Positions 55,801-63,896 of a stretch of DNA of 64,000 nt are shown here, piece after piece. Made by a program: the position numbers and the translations under genes. A model generated the notes under the pieces. That model saw only the letters and a list, made by a program, of their open reading frames with translations. It made no database searches and had not been told where the DNA came from. The stretch lies in IMG/VR virus record IMGVR_UViG_3300027970_000012, positions 1 through 64,000 of that record; one strand, written 5' to 3'. Source of the DNA: a virus. Every line of letters starts with the position of its first letter. Position 1 is the stretch's first letter.

Positions 55801-58800
55801 TATAAAGTTCACCTATGGTGGTTTCAACTACAATACCATTAACCATTATATTTATCAAGGTTTCAGGTAGGAACGATTCAAATTCCTGATTCCATTGCTC
55901 TAAGCTCGTATTTGCGATACTTTGCTGCTTAAATTTCTCGTCTCTACCTGGAACCTCACTCCAATGAACCTCAGTTGGAACATATTCATTCTTACCACGT
56001 ATGGCGTCATTCCAAAATCTATAAAAGGTATTCATTCCTTTAGGGGTTTGGTGGCCTAAAAAGTTGTTGTATAATACCGAGTGCGCCCAAGAATCATCAG
56101 CAATATCGGGTAGAGAAACATCAAAAACTTCATTCTCACTTAATTTAATATCTTTAATTTCTAACCAAATCATATTTTCGTTCACATTATCATCAAAGAA
56201 TCTTTTAATATTTTCATTAGAGCATAACTCTTCTTTATTTTCTAATAGAAGTTGTCTAGAATAATTTTTAAATTCCTTATGCCTTCTTCCCAATGAAGGC
56301 ATTCCATTTTCAGCTAGAATTACTGCAGAATTTGGAATAATATCGGTTCTACTTCCAACTCTAGTTGAAGCTTTCAATAGATTGATTCTTTCTAATTTTC
56401 TTGGTAGAGAGAACCCAATTTGAGAGAAATATTCAAATGCATATTTACCGACTATTTCAATATCAAAATGAGTTGAACTAACTTTAACTCTTTCTGAAGG
56501 TCCAGAAGTAGCTATATAAATGCTACCTAGTATGCCCATATTAGCTAATAATAATTGAACTTGACGAATTAACTCTCTTGAAGTTGAAGTATATTTAACT
56601 CTTCCTTTATTATCAATACCTCCATCACCATCAAACATCCCTCTTAATAGAGCTGTAATGTTAGATTTAGACCAGGACAACACTTTATCTGGCAGTGTTT
56701 TTACTCCAGCTTTATTTGTAATATCAAATCCTAGTTCTTTAAGAAAATCTACAAGTTGCTTTGAATTGATGACATAATGTACATCATCAATCTTTTTATA
56801 TGGAACATTTAGAGTATTCAAACAATATGAAATATCGTCACCACAACTGATTACAATTTGTCCACCAGTAATATTGTGAGTATTCTTGGATACACAGTCT
56901 CGCGCATATCCCTCTGCAACATAAAGCCCGACAAAATATGCAATGTCTTCAGTTATATAATCACAACAAAATGTGTCAATACATTTTCCCTGTTCTGGAT
57001 GAAATCCGATGTAATCTTCATTTCCAAAAACTTGATGATTATATTTTATGGCTAAATAATCGCCTACTTTTAGATGTTTACTCTCTACGTAATTATACTC
57101 ATTGTTGTGAAACGCCCAAAGTTTATGAGTTTGAGAGCATTCTAATGTTTCATACCGAGTGGTTATAATATTTGTAGAAGAAGCTTGATGATTAACAATA
57201 ATATCACTGGTATAGAACTTATTCTTACCCATTACAGTATACTCTGGAACTTGATAAGCACCTGTTTTGGAGATATCAATAAGCCTCTCAATTTTTCTGT
57301 ATCCTTTATTTGTAAGAAGATAGGTATCTTTTGATACACAAGAAACCATAATTACCTTGGTGTACTTACCAGAAGTAATCGTAGGATATACAGAACTAAA
57401 AAACTCGTCTGCAATTTGATTCGGAATGAACGCAAATTCGTCCAGGAAGATTACATTATATGAACCTCCTCGGACGGCAGAACCAGAAGTAGAAGATGCA
57501 ATAATTTTTGAACCATTGTCCAGTTCTAGAGAAGCCTTATTCCAAATCTTAACTCCATGTTGCATCCATTTGGGTAGATTCTCATAGGCAAGCTTTAGTC
57601 TACCTAAAATATCTTTTGCAGTTTGAGCTTTGTTAGCTAGAATGGCGACATTAACATTATCATTGAATATGATATAGTGAAGTAGATATGAGATAGCTGT
57701 AGTCGTATTATGAGTAGGAATGAATGTTCTTCCACATAGAAATAAGTGAGTTTCACTATCTACTTGAATACACGCTACAGGAACACTCTCCACTTTTTCT
57801 ATATTTTGTATATAATGTCTGGTATTCTGTGGCCTACTTTTTCTCTCAAAATTTATTAAATTTAATTTTCTTGGAAGATTGAAAATACACTCCTTACTAG
57901 CAAATCTGATGGTATAGTACCAACATTGATTAATGAGTCTTCTACTTACTCTAGACTTTATTCCTAATGTAGCTAATAGTTCAACAACCTGAAGAATAAG
58001 CTCATAATTTTTTTGATAAAATTCAAATGATTGAGTTTTTGTAATTGACCCATCAGAATCCATCAGTCCTCTCAACAATTCCAATCTCTGGTCTACTGAT
58101 GCTCGTAGATATTCTTGAGGAATATGTTTATTTTTCAATAAACTATTTTCTTCCAATTCTTTATTTAACCCACGACACTTGAACCGAATACAATTCTTAT
58201 AGACTGTCTCCTGTTCAACATCAATTTTAGTTTTATAAAATTCATAATCATCTTTATGGGCAACGATTCTCCCCTCGTGAGACGAACCATCACCTAACCA
58301 AAGACCAAGAAGATATGGGTCTATTGGTAAATCTTTGGGAGTTCCGACCATTGGTTTGGAGCATTCAATATAAAATGCGCCAGCCACACCTTTTCCTCTT
58401 TTGTTGTTGGCTTTTTCAGAGTATCTTAAATACATTTCATTTGTATTGATAACTCTCTTTCCAGCAGTCCAATAAGAACTATTTACTTCCCACAGATGTT
58501 CTGCATCGGCAATAATTTCTTCACCATTATCAAAGTATATTTTATAACATTGATGATTTAACATCGTTTCTGTTTTAAATGTTACAGAAACTGGATTCCC
58601 ATTTGGAGCAAGTACCCTATCTCCGACCTGGATATCCCCAATTGTAGTCCATCCTTCAGGAGTTGGTATTGGAGTATCTAACGATAATGGCTTACCAACC
58701 TGGCGTGGTAATTTACAAATATTGAATCTATGTTGATGAAACTTCTTAATGAGTTTCTCTTGAAACTTATATAATTTAAATGGAATGAGACCTTCATCAA

Positions 58801-58951
58801 GGCTCACAATTTTAATATAATTTCTTGCAAAATATACTGGGTCCTTCTTACACTTAATGAACTCCTGAATATTTTCTGCAGTGAATTCAATGGATATATT
58901 TGCTCTCTTTAGAAGAGGATTACCAGAGTAAATTTCATTGGCGGCAGCCAT
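55772..58951 (-). CDS. 17: Terminase large subunit gp17, ATPase part with two cis inteins and a split IntN
   Basis: 1059 codons. The exteins total 266 residues: 1-87, 416-537 and 969-1025; they end at WNQEFE. Walker A is LPRQVGK + TTTAIS, interrupted by intein A. Walker B is VIFLDEFAFIP. The next motif is KVIMVS + TPKGMNTF, interrupted by intein B. After WNQEFE comes a 34-residue IntN and stop. Removing all inteins and joining to the C-part gives about 566 residues, normal for gp17. It powers DNA packaging with gp16 at the portal. Three splicing events are needed for one active protein. Confidence 0.94.
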   Translation of the reverse strand: MAAANEIYSGNPLLKRANISIEFTAENIQEFIKCKKDPVYFARNYIKIVSLDEGLIPFKLYKFQEKLIKKFHQHRFNICKLPRQVGKPLSLDTPIPTPEGWTTIGDIQVGDRVLAPNGNPVSVTFKTETMLNHQCYKIYFDNGEEIIADAEHLWEVNSSYWTAGKRVINTNEMYLRYSEKANNKRGKGVAGAFYIECSKPMVGTPKDLPIDPYLLGLWLGDGSSHEGRIVAHKDDYEFYKTKIDVEQETVYKNCIRFKCRGLNKELEENSLLKNKHIPQEYLRASVDQRLELLRGLMDSDGSITKTQSFEFYQKNYELILQVVELLATLGIKSRVSRRLINQCWYYTIRFASKECIFNLPRKLNLINFERKSRPQNTRHYIQNIEKVESVPVACIQVDSETHLFLCGRTFIPTHNTTTAISYLLHYIIFNDNVNVAILANKAQTAKDILGRLKLAYENLPKWMQHGVKIWNKASLELDNGSKIIASSTSGSAVRGGSYNVIFLDEFAFIPNQIADEFFSSVYPTITSGKYTKVIMVSCVSKDTYLLTNKGYRKIERLIDISKTGAYQVPEYTVMGKNKFYTSDIIVNHQASSTNIITTRYETLECSQTHKLWAFHNNEYNYVESKHLKVGDYLAIKYNHQVFGNEDYIGFHPEQGKCIDTFCCDYITEDIAYFVGLYVAEGYARDCVSKNTHNITGGQIVISCGDDISYCLNTLNVPYKKIDDVHYVINSKQLVDFLKELGFDITNKAGVKTLPDKVLSWSKSNITALLRGMFDGDGGIDNKGRVKYTSTSRELIRQVQLLLANMGILGSIYIATSGPSERVKVSSTHFDIEIVGKYAFEYFSQIGFSLPRKLERINLLKASTRVGSRTDIIPNSAVILAENGMPSLGRRHKEFKNYSRQLLLENKEELCSNENIKRFFDDNVNENMIWLEIKDIKLSENEVFDVSLPDIADDSWAHSVLYNNFLGHQTPKGMNTFYRFWNDAIRGKNEYVPTEVHWSEVPGRDEKFKQQSIANTSLEQWNQEFESFLPETLINIMVNGIVVETTIGELYNELSNQGTD
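55775..55876 (-). mobile_element. gp17 atypically split intein, short IntN half
   Basis: 34 residues, SFLPETLINIMVNGIVVETT through NQGTD. It carries block A only. Position 1 is Ser, where the known AceL-TerL-type IntN has Cys, and the E-x-x-x-E-L-Y element near the end fits that family. Confidence 0.85.
56048..57340 (-). mobile_element. gp17 intein B (class 1, LAGLIDADG, Gln-terminated)
   Basis: Residues 538-968 (431 aa): block A CVSKDTYLLTNKGYRKI, block B LECSQTHKLWAF, LAGLIDADG motifs FVGLYVAEGYA and LLRGMFDGDGGI, block F VFDVSLPDIADDSWAHSVLYNNF, end LGHQ before Thr+1. The last residue is Gln, not Asn, a rare functional variant. Confidence 0.9.
57707..58690 (-). mobile_element. gp17 intein A (class 3 candidate, Pro at position 1, LAGLIDADG)
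   Basis: Residues 88-415 (328 aa) inside Walker A. It begins PLSLDTPIPTPEGWTTIGDI; block B has DAEHLWEV (Trp), block F VACIQVDSETHLFL (Cys), block G IPTHN (Thr) before Thr+1. This Trp-Cys-Thr set is the class 3 signature. LAGLIDADG motifs are LLGLWLGDGSS and LLRGLMDSDGSI. Confidence 0.88.
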
Positions 58952-58957
58952 AATACT

Positions 58958-59134
58958 TTATATTGGTTTGATACTACTCATTGTCTCTAGAGTAGATAGG
59001 TGCAACTTTATATAGGATTTGAATAAAGACTTCAATGTGTCTACATTTTCGCATTTATCAATCTCTCTACACAGACAGATAAATTCAAATTGCTTACTCA
59101 AATCTTTTAATTCAATTCCATCAGAATTCGGCAT
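58958..59134 (-). CDS. Small conserved protein upstream of gp17
   Basis: 58 residues: MPNSDGIELKDLSKQFEFIC, LCREIDKCENVDTLKSLFKS, then YIKLHLSTLETMSSIKPI. The F-E-x-x-x-L/C-R-E-I-D-x-C pattern followed by a short helix is common in cyanomyoviruses just before gp17 (from memory). The start overlaps the stop of the upstream gene (TGATG), so the small protein is translationally coupled. Function is unknown; packaging association is an inference from position. Confidence 0.75.
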   Translation of the reverse strand: MPNSDGIELKDLSKQFEFICLCREIDKCENVDTLKSLFKSYIKLHLSTLETMSSIKPI

Positions 59135-59601
59135 CAAGTATCTCCATATAAAAATAAGGGTTTCGTGGGGTCGTGTTCACTTGGACTGAACTTCAATACT
59201 CTTGCTTCAGGGTATATCTTATTAATTTGATGAGACATTTCTGCTTTAGTAGGTCTAGAAAATCCAGAAACAAAAATTTGAAGAGTCCTAGGAATTCCTC
59301 TCCAAGTAAACAGTATATGATAAGTGTTTCCAGTTTTCTGTAGCCGTGTATACGATTCTGACATAGGAGATTCTATTGTTTCTAATTTATCATAATAATT
59401 TGGAATTTCATCTACATGTTGAGCAGCTATTGTGAGTGCTAATCTATTGTTGGTAGTATGCTCTTTTTCAATCTTATGTCCTTTATTTAGTTGTTTTTGA
59501 ATAAATTTTACGGACACCCCATACTTTTTAGCCAATTGCTCAGGAGTTTTTGATGATTTTATTGAGCGTAAAATCTTTGAAAGTTCTTTGTATGATTTCA
59601 T
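59134..59601 (-). CDS. DUF5661-like conserved protein
   Basis: The 155-residue protein has an N-terminal HTH-like TPEQLAKKYGVSVKFIQKQLNKG, then KIEKEHTTNNRLALTIAAQHVDEIPNYYDKLETIE. A GxKIExEHT..A..IA..HL.E.PxYYxKL signature is the DUF5661 pattern. The C-terminal part (SYTRLQKTGNTYHILFTWRG) is separate. It lies between gp16 and the small gene before gp17, overlapping both by 1-4 nt. Its role is unknown. Confidence 0.75.
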   Translation of the reverse strand: MKSYKELSKILRSIKSSKTPEQLAKKYGVSVKFIQKQLNKGHKIEKEHTTNNRLALTIAAQHVDEIPNYYDKLETIESPMSESYTRLQKTGNTYHILFTWRGIPRTLQIFVSGFSRPTKAEMSHQINKIYPEARVLKFSPSEHDPTKPLFLYGDT

Positions 59602-60020
59602 TTCATGCTTTCCTTCAGGAACTTCTGTAGTTCTGCAGTAGAACCCACAAAAAGAGCATTCGTGGTATTCTGAGTAACTTTAGTAGTAGATTCTTCTTTT
59701 ATTTTCTTGAGTTTTTGCTGATTGTCCAACAGCTTATCAGACAAATCTCCAACAGTTTTGAGTAGCTGCCCGACGACTTCAAAATCTCTAGCTTTTTCAG
59801 ATTCAATTGCAGTATTCAACATTTCATATGTTGCAATCGTTCCTAATTCAATCAATTCGTGAATTGTAGTTCTCGCTGAAGAACTATCTCCATCGTGAAT
59901 TTCAGGAGTAATCTTTAGTGGAATGGATTTCTTTGGTCTCTTGACAATAGTTTTCTGAGACTCCTCTCTTTCAACCTCAATGCCTAGTGCATCATCTATG
60001 GGGGAAAAGCTGTCCATCAT
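59598..60020 (-). CDS. 16: Small terminase subunit gp16
   Basis: The 140-residue protein has IHELIELGTIATYEMLNTAIESEKARDFEVVGQLLKTVGDLSDKLLDNQQKLKKI, the long helical hairpin of T4-like small terminases, and TTNALFVGSTAELQKFLKESMK at the C-terminus, a cyanophage gp16 signature. It forms rings that recognise concatemeric DNA and stimulate the gp17 ATPase. It overlaps gp15 by 4 nt. Confidence 0.9.
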   Translation of the reverse strand: MMDSFSPIDDALGIEVEREESQKTIVKRPKKSIPLKITPEIHDGDSSSARTTIHELIELGTIATYEMLNTAIESEKARDFEVVGQLLKTVGDLSDKLLDNQQKLKKIKEESTTKVTQNTTNALFVGSTAELQKFLKESMK

Positions 60021-61072
60021 ATGTCTACTCCTTTTCTAGGACTATATATGAGCCCATCACCAAAATCAAAAGTTTCCTCATTGAAATCATACTCATCTTC
60101 CAGAGGAATCAGAGCATCATCCTCTGTATTGATAACATTAATCACATCTCCTTCCTCGTGGTCAGATGAAGTCGTGTTATTTTGTGCTCGTGTTACGGTA
60201 AGAGAATTTCCATCTATATTCGTGATATACATAACTTCATTATTCAGTTGAATATAGGTATTCAATGCAAGAAAAGTTGCATCTGAAACTGTGAATTTTG
60301 TAATTTTAGAAGTAATATTCTGTGAAATATTGGTAGTTTCATCCGAATTGTAATCTTGAATTGCTTTGGGCGTGACTACATATCTTCTTTGACGAGAGGC
60401 ATTGATTCTATTTGTATCGGTATAATAATCAACTTGAACTTTTTTGATGACATTTCCAGTATCATCCGTATCAATAGGACCAAAGAAATATATTTTAGCA
60501 ATAAAGTTTAGTGTGGTTTGTATAAATCTTCTGGTTGTGAAATCACCTTCATAGTCATCCTCAAATTGTGAGACACTATTTAATACCAATGGAACATCTC
60601 TTGTCTCACCTATAGAGGAAGCCAACTTTACGGTTAAATTGAATTCTGGTCTGAAGTAAGGAAGAATCTGTTCTATAATTTGAAACATATCATCATTATA
60701 CTTGGTTGCAATACTCAATTCAAACGGCAGATTATATGGAATGGGCATATAAATTTGCTTTGGATTATGATTTGGTCCTACCGTAGTATTGAAAGTTTGA
60801 AGAGTGGAAGACTTTCTGGAGGCATCATATTGCAACTGTCCAATTTCAAAGGACATTCTAGGTAATGTAATTGCAACACGATTTCTAAAATCAGGCTTCT
60901 GCTCTAATCTCGCAAGAAATTTCTGAATTGGCCCATAGGCAATGGGAACTTTAATATAGCTAAAATCTTCGTTTTCACCATCTTGATGCCGAATATAGAT
61001 ATCATTAAATAATGTTCCGAATGCAGCGGAAGTTCTTCTTATGATTTCGTGATAGTAGAAATTTCCAGTCAT
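60017..61072 (-). CDS. 15: Tail sheath stabiliser gp15
   Basis: The 351-residue protein starts MTGNFYYHEIIRRTSAAFGTLFNDIYIRHQDGENEDFSYIKVPIAYGPIQKFLARL, homologous to T4 gp15 (GYFYNSS.RRY..L.GDLF..I.I...). LPFELSIATKYNDDMFQIIEQILPYFRPEFN is the conserved core. It caps the tail tube and sheath and connects the neck. The C-terminal region, with TVTRAQNNTTSSDHEEG, is an extension relative to T4. Confidence 0.93.
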   Translation of the reverse strand: MTGNFYYHEIIRRTSAAFGTLFNDIYIRHQDGENEDFSYIKVPIAYGPIQKFLARLEQKPDFRNRVAITLPRMSFEIGQLQYDASRKSSTLQTFNTTVGPNHNPKQIYMPIPYNLPFELSIATKYNDDMFQIIEQILPYFRPEFNLTVKLASSIGETRDVPLVLNSVSQFEDDYEGDFTTRRFIQTTLNFIAKIYFFGPIDTDDTGNVIKKVQVDYYTDTNRINASRQRRYVVTPKAIQDYNSDETTNISQNITSKITKFTVSDATFLALNTYIQLNNEVMYITNIDGNSLTVTRAQNNTTSSDHEEGDVINVINTEDDALIPLEDEYDFNEETFDFGDGLIYSPRKGVDI

Positions 61073-61093
61073 AATAGCTACACGCCCACATTA

Positions 61094-61100
61094 TATTTAG
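61094..61100 (-). promoter_or_regulatory. Late-type promoter for gp15
   Basis: CTAAATATAATG on the minus strand, about 22 nt before the gp15 ATG, overlapping the gp14 stop. Confidence 0.55.
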
Positions 61101-62476
61101 AAAATACCGAAAGGATTGCTTTCCGTGAAGTCTAGAATTGTATCTGACTCAGTTTGAATCTCCTCATTTGAGGCAAATGCATCATCTACATCAAATGCAT
61201 CTACTGAATATAAATTGTAATTTGCCTCACTTCCAGATATAATTTCTCCGATAGCAAAGTTTCCATTTAGAATTCCAACTTTAAGAATACGACTAGTGTA
61301 ATTCCAATCTTTCACATAAGCACTTGTTCCACTGGATACTCCACGAATAATTTCATTGTAAATATAATTTCCTTCTGAGATTGAATCTGGAGGAGCAATT
61401 GTAATTGCTGGTGAGGCAGTATATCCAGAGCCTGCATTTATATATCGCAGTTGAGAAATTTGACCTGATGAATTTCTGACCGCAACAATTTGAGCATTAT
61501 TTCCAGTTGGAGAGGATGTGACTCCAACAGATGGAGCTGTGGAATATTGATTTCCAGAATTACCAATAGAGATTGGTCCAGGTATTCCTGTGGAGATAAT
61601 TGTGGTGGCTATGAATCCAGAACCAGAAGTAGATGCTATGGAAATTTTTGGAGGAATCGTATATCCAATTCCTGGATTGATAATTAAAATCTTATCTATG
61701 GTAGACTCAAAATTCTTTGAGGTCATAATAGCTACAGCAGTAGCTCGTTCTCCTACTGTTGGTTTCTGTATGGTAATGGTTGGTGTGGACTTATATCCAT
61801 ATCCACCATTTAGAATATCAACATACGATACCGATTTACCCGAAGGAATACTATACTGAATTGCAGCTAATTCTACTGCAGCAGTCGCTGATGCTGCAGT
61901 AGAATCCATCATTCTTAATGTTGTAGTGTATCCAAAATCTTTAATTGTTTCATCCACTTCTATAATACCAGTATCAATAATCTCATCTTCATATTCAAAT
62001 AGCTCACATTTAAATTCAAATACATATAAATTATTCAACTGATAGAACGGTGATTTTGGCTCAACAAATTTGATTTCAAATAATGCATTATCTAAAGGAA
62101 AATAAATCAAATCACCTTCTTGTGGCCTGGTGGTTAATTTTATATTGTCTTCATTTGTTATAAATGGTAGTATAAAAGTTTCAAATCTTTCTTTAGATAT
62201 CACCAGAGTAATTTCATCTGTACTACGAATTCCAAATTTGGAAAGAATATCACCTTGACCGCCAAATCCATCAGTAGTTTTTAAGTATGCCTCTAAATGA
62301 AAGCCTTCATCAAATTTCGATACTAAAAGTTCTTTAATAATTTGCTTTTCAGTAATAAACTTTCTCGGCATATAGATTATATCTAATCCAAACATATCAA
62401 TTTGTTCATTCACTAAACTTTGAAGTAGCTTTTGCTCGGAATTTGTTCCGTGCATAAAATATGGATTTAGAGGCAT
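61097..62476 (-). CDS. 14: Neck protein gp14
   Basis: The 459-residue protein starts MPLNPYFMHGTNSEQKLLQSLVNEQIDMFGLDIIYMPRKF and contains GDLIYFPLDNALFEIKFVEPKSPFYQLNNLYVFEFKCELFEYEDE, the gp14 core. It is much longer than T4 gp14 (256) because of three repeats with a GxGYxxxPxIxI pattern (GYGYKSTPTITIQ, GIGYTIPPKISI, GSGYTASPAITI). Such beta repeats are typical in cyanophage neck proteins. It is a collar protein that closes the head and binds the tail. Confidence 0.92.
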   Translation of the reverse strand: MPLNPYFMHGTNSEQKLLQSLVNEQIDMFGLDIIYMPRKFITEKQIIKELLVSKFDEGFHLEAYLKTTDGFGGQGDILSKFGIRSTDEITLVISKERFETFILPFITNEDNIKLTTRPQEGDLIYFPLDNALFEIKFVEPKSPFYQLNNLYVFEFKCELFEYEDEIIDTGIIEVDETIKDFGYTTTLRMMDSTAASATAAVELAAIQYSIPSGKSVSYVDILNGGYGYKSTPTITIQKPTVGERATAVAIMTSKNFESTIDKILIINPGIGYTIPPKISIASTSGSGFIATTIISTGIPGPISIGNSGNQYSTAPSVGVTSSPTGNNAQIVAVRNSSGQISQLRYINAGSGYTASPAITIAPPDSISEGNYIYNEIIRGVSSGTSAYVKDWNYTSRILKVGILNGNFAIGEIISGSEANYNLYSVDAFDVDDAFASNEEIQTESDTILDFTESNPFGIF

Positions 62477-62482
62477 ATTGAA

Positions 62483-63298
62483 TTATCCAGTTAGCCCCAT
62501 TGGAGGAAGTTCGTATTCATCTCTGAGTTGACGTTCAATTTCTTCTAATTCTTTTTCTCCATCAGCATATATTTTCTCACCATTCATAGTAATACCTCCT
62601 GCTAATACTGCATTATTAAATTTCGTAATGTTTTGTCCCCATTGCTTCTTAATAGATGCGGATAGATATCTCTTTAACCAATAATCGTTATATACGGCTG
62701 GATAATTTGATGGGTCTACTATTCTATAGCAGTCTATAATTAAATATGAGTCATTTGAAACTCTAGCCCAGTTAATATCTAGATATAGTCTATGTTGTTT
62801 TTTATTGAATCTAAGCTGAACATCTGGTGTTAATGTATAATTAATCTCTGCAAGATACTGCTTGGTCATAGAGTAATTCAAAATATCTATGGACCCCTGA
62901 TAATATAAATCATTTAAGAACATCTGATAGACGATATTAAACATTCCTCCAGAAACTGTAGAGGAGTCCAGTTTAAATACCATATTTACTCCCACTACAC
63001 TATCTGGAAGTGGAATGAAATTCTGTGGTTCCTCTAAAATTGCTGTAGTTACACCAGAAGAAGAGCCACCAGTTGTATATGCTGGTTGATTTTGTATGAT
63101 ATTTAATTCATTTGCTGTGAGTTTATGCTTTAAAAATACTCTTTCTATTCCATCAAAATGCCGTTCATAGAAATACTGAAGCGCATCATCAAGTCGGTCA
63201 TTTAGTTGGTCTTCATCTACGTTAACTTCCAATACGGGAGCGCCAAGCTTTCGTAGGCAATAATCTAATAATTCTTTTCTAGAAGAGGGTTGAGACAT
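62483..63298 (-). CDS. 13: Neck protein gp13
   Basis: The 271-residue protein begins MSQPSSRKELLDYCLRKLGAPVLEVNVDEDQLNDRLDDALQYFYERHFDGIERVF, the T4-like gp13 head-completion pattern. FNIVYQMFLNDLYY, YSMTKQYLAEINYTL and LIIDCYRIVDPSNYPAVYNDYWLKRYLSASIKKQWGQN follow. It joins the portal and gp14. It is 6 nt upstream of gp14. Confidence 0.93.
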   Translation of the reverse strand: MSQPSSRKELLDYCLRKLGAPVLEVNVDEDQLNDRLDDALQYFYERHFDGIERVFLKHKLTANELNIIQNQPAYTTGGSSSGVTTAILEEPQNFIPLPDSVVGVNMVFKLDSSTVSGGMFNIVYQMFLNDLYYQGSIDILNYSMTKQYLAEINYTLTPDVQLRFNKKQHRLYLDINWARVSNDSYLIIDCYRIVDPSNYPAVYNDYWLKRYLSASIKKQWGQNITKFNNAVLAGGITMNGEKIYADGEKELEEIERQLRDEYELPPMGLTG

Positions 63299-63319
63299 TA
63301 TAGTGAATATATGTGAATT

Positions 63320-63673
63320 TTAATTGAATGCCGAAGTAGTGATTCCAGCCGTTAATATAGCACTTCCTTCATAAACTCTTTTTTGAGTAGTACCGACTCC
63401 AACAAGAACATCATAAACATATCTGCCAGGAGTTAAGTAGGAATTTACTGGTGCTCCTAATCCTAGTTGTAATATTCCTTCTGTATGATTAACAATTCCT
63501 ACTGTAAAATTTGCAGTAATATTTAGAGACTGTGGATGTTTTTTGAGACTCGCCCGAGCAGAATATCCAGTTAGGTTGAATGGTATATTACTACCCGAGA
63601 TTTTAATGGGTGGAAAGACCTCCACATAGTCTGAACCAATGGGAATGGTTATATTTTTAACATATATTGCCAT
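63320..63673 (-). CDS. Small Ig-like virion protein
   Basis: The 117-residue protein starts MAIYVKNITIPIGSDYVEVFPPIKISGSNIPFNLTGYSARASLKKHP. The pattern G-x-D...F/I...G.P.NLTGY.ARA..(R/K) is seen in the N-terminal domain of phage baseplate upper proteins (BppU-like). The rest (EGILQLGLG, YVYDVLVGVGTTQKRVYEGSAIL) completes a beta sandwich. It is probably a virion component between neck and baseplate genes. Late-type promoter at 63697-63703. Confidence 0.7.
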   Translation of the reverse strand: MAIYVKNITIPIGSDYVEVFPPIKISGSNIPFNLTGYSARASLKKHPQSLNITANFTVGIVNHTEGILQLGLGAPVNSYLTPGRYVYDVLVGVGTTQKRVYEGSAILTAGITTSAFN

Positions 63674-63695
63674 TGTTTTAACCGACGATTATAAG

Positions 63696-63896
63696 TTATT
63701 TAGTTCCATTAATTAATTCCGCTACAAGCTTCTTTAATTCTGAAATCTCAGATTTCACTTGTTCTAATTCTCTCTTTTCATTGATTCGGGTTTCTTTAAA
63801 TCTTAAATATTCTGAATACTGATTTTCATTGCAATTTATAATTGCTCCAGTTGCCTCATCTCGGTATAATCCAGAATGACCCTCTACTGGTATCAT
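63696..63896 (-). CDS. Small coiled-coil protein
   Basis: 66 residues: MIPVEGHSGLYRDEATGAIINC, then a C-terminal coiled coil (EQVKSEISELKKLVAELI). PVEGH-x-x-L-YRDE-x-x-GAI-(I/V)N is a conserved cyanophage signature. It probably accompanies a structural protein; it overlaps the upstream gene by 4 nt (TTATGATACC). Function is unknown. Confidence 0.75.
   Translation of the reverse strand: MIPVEGHSGLYRDEATGAIINCNENQYSEYLRFKETRINEKRELEQVKSEISELKKLVAELINGTK
63697..63703 (-). promoter_or_regulatory. Late-type promoter
   Basis: CTAAATAACTT on the minus strand, about 24 nt before the ATG at 63673, overlapping the end of the coiled-coil gene. Confidence 0.55.
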
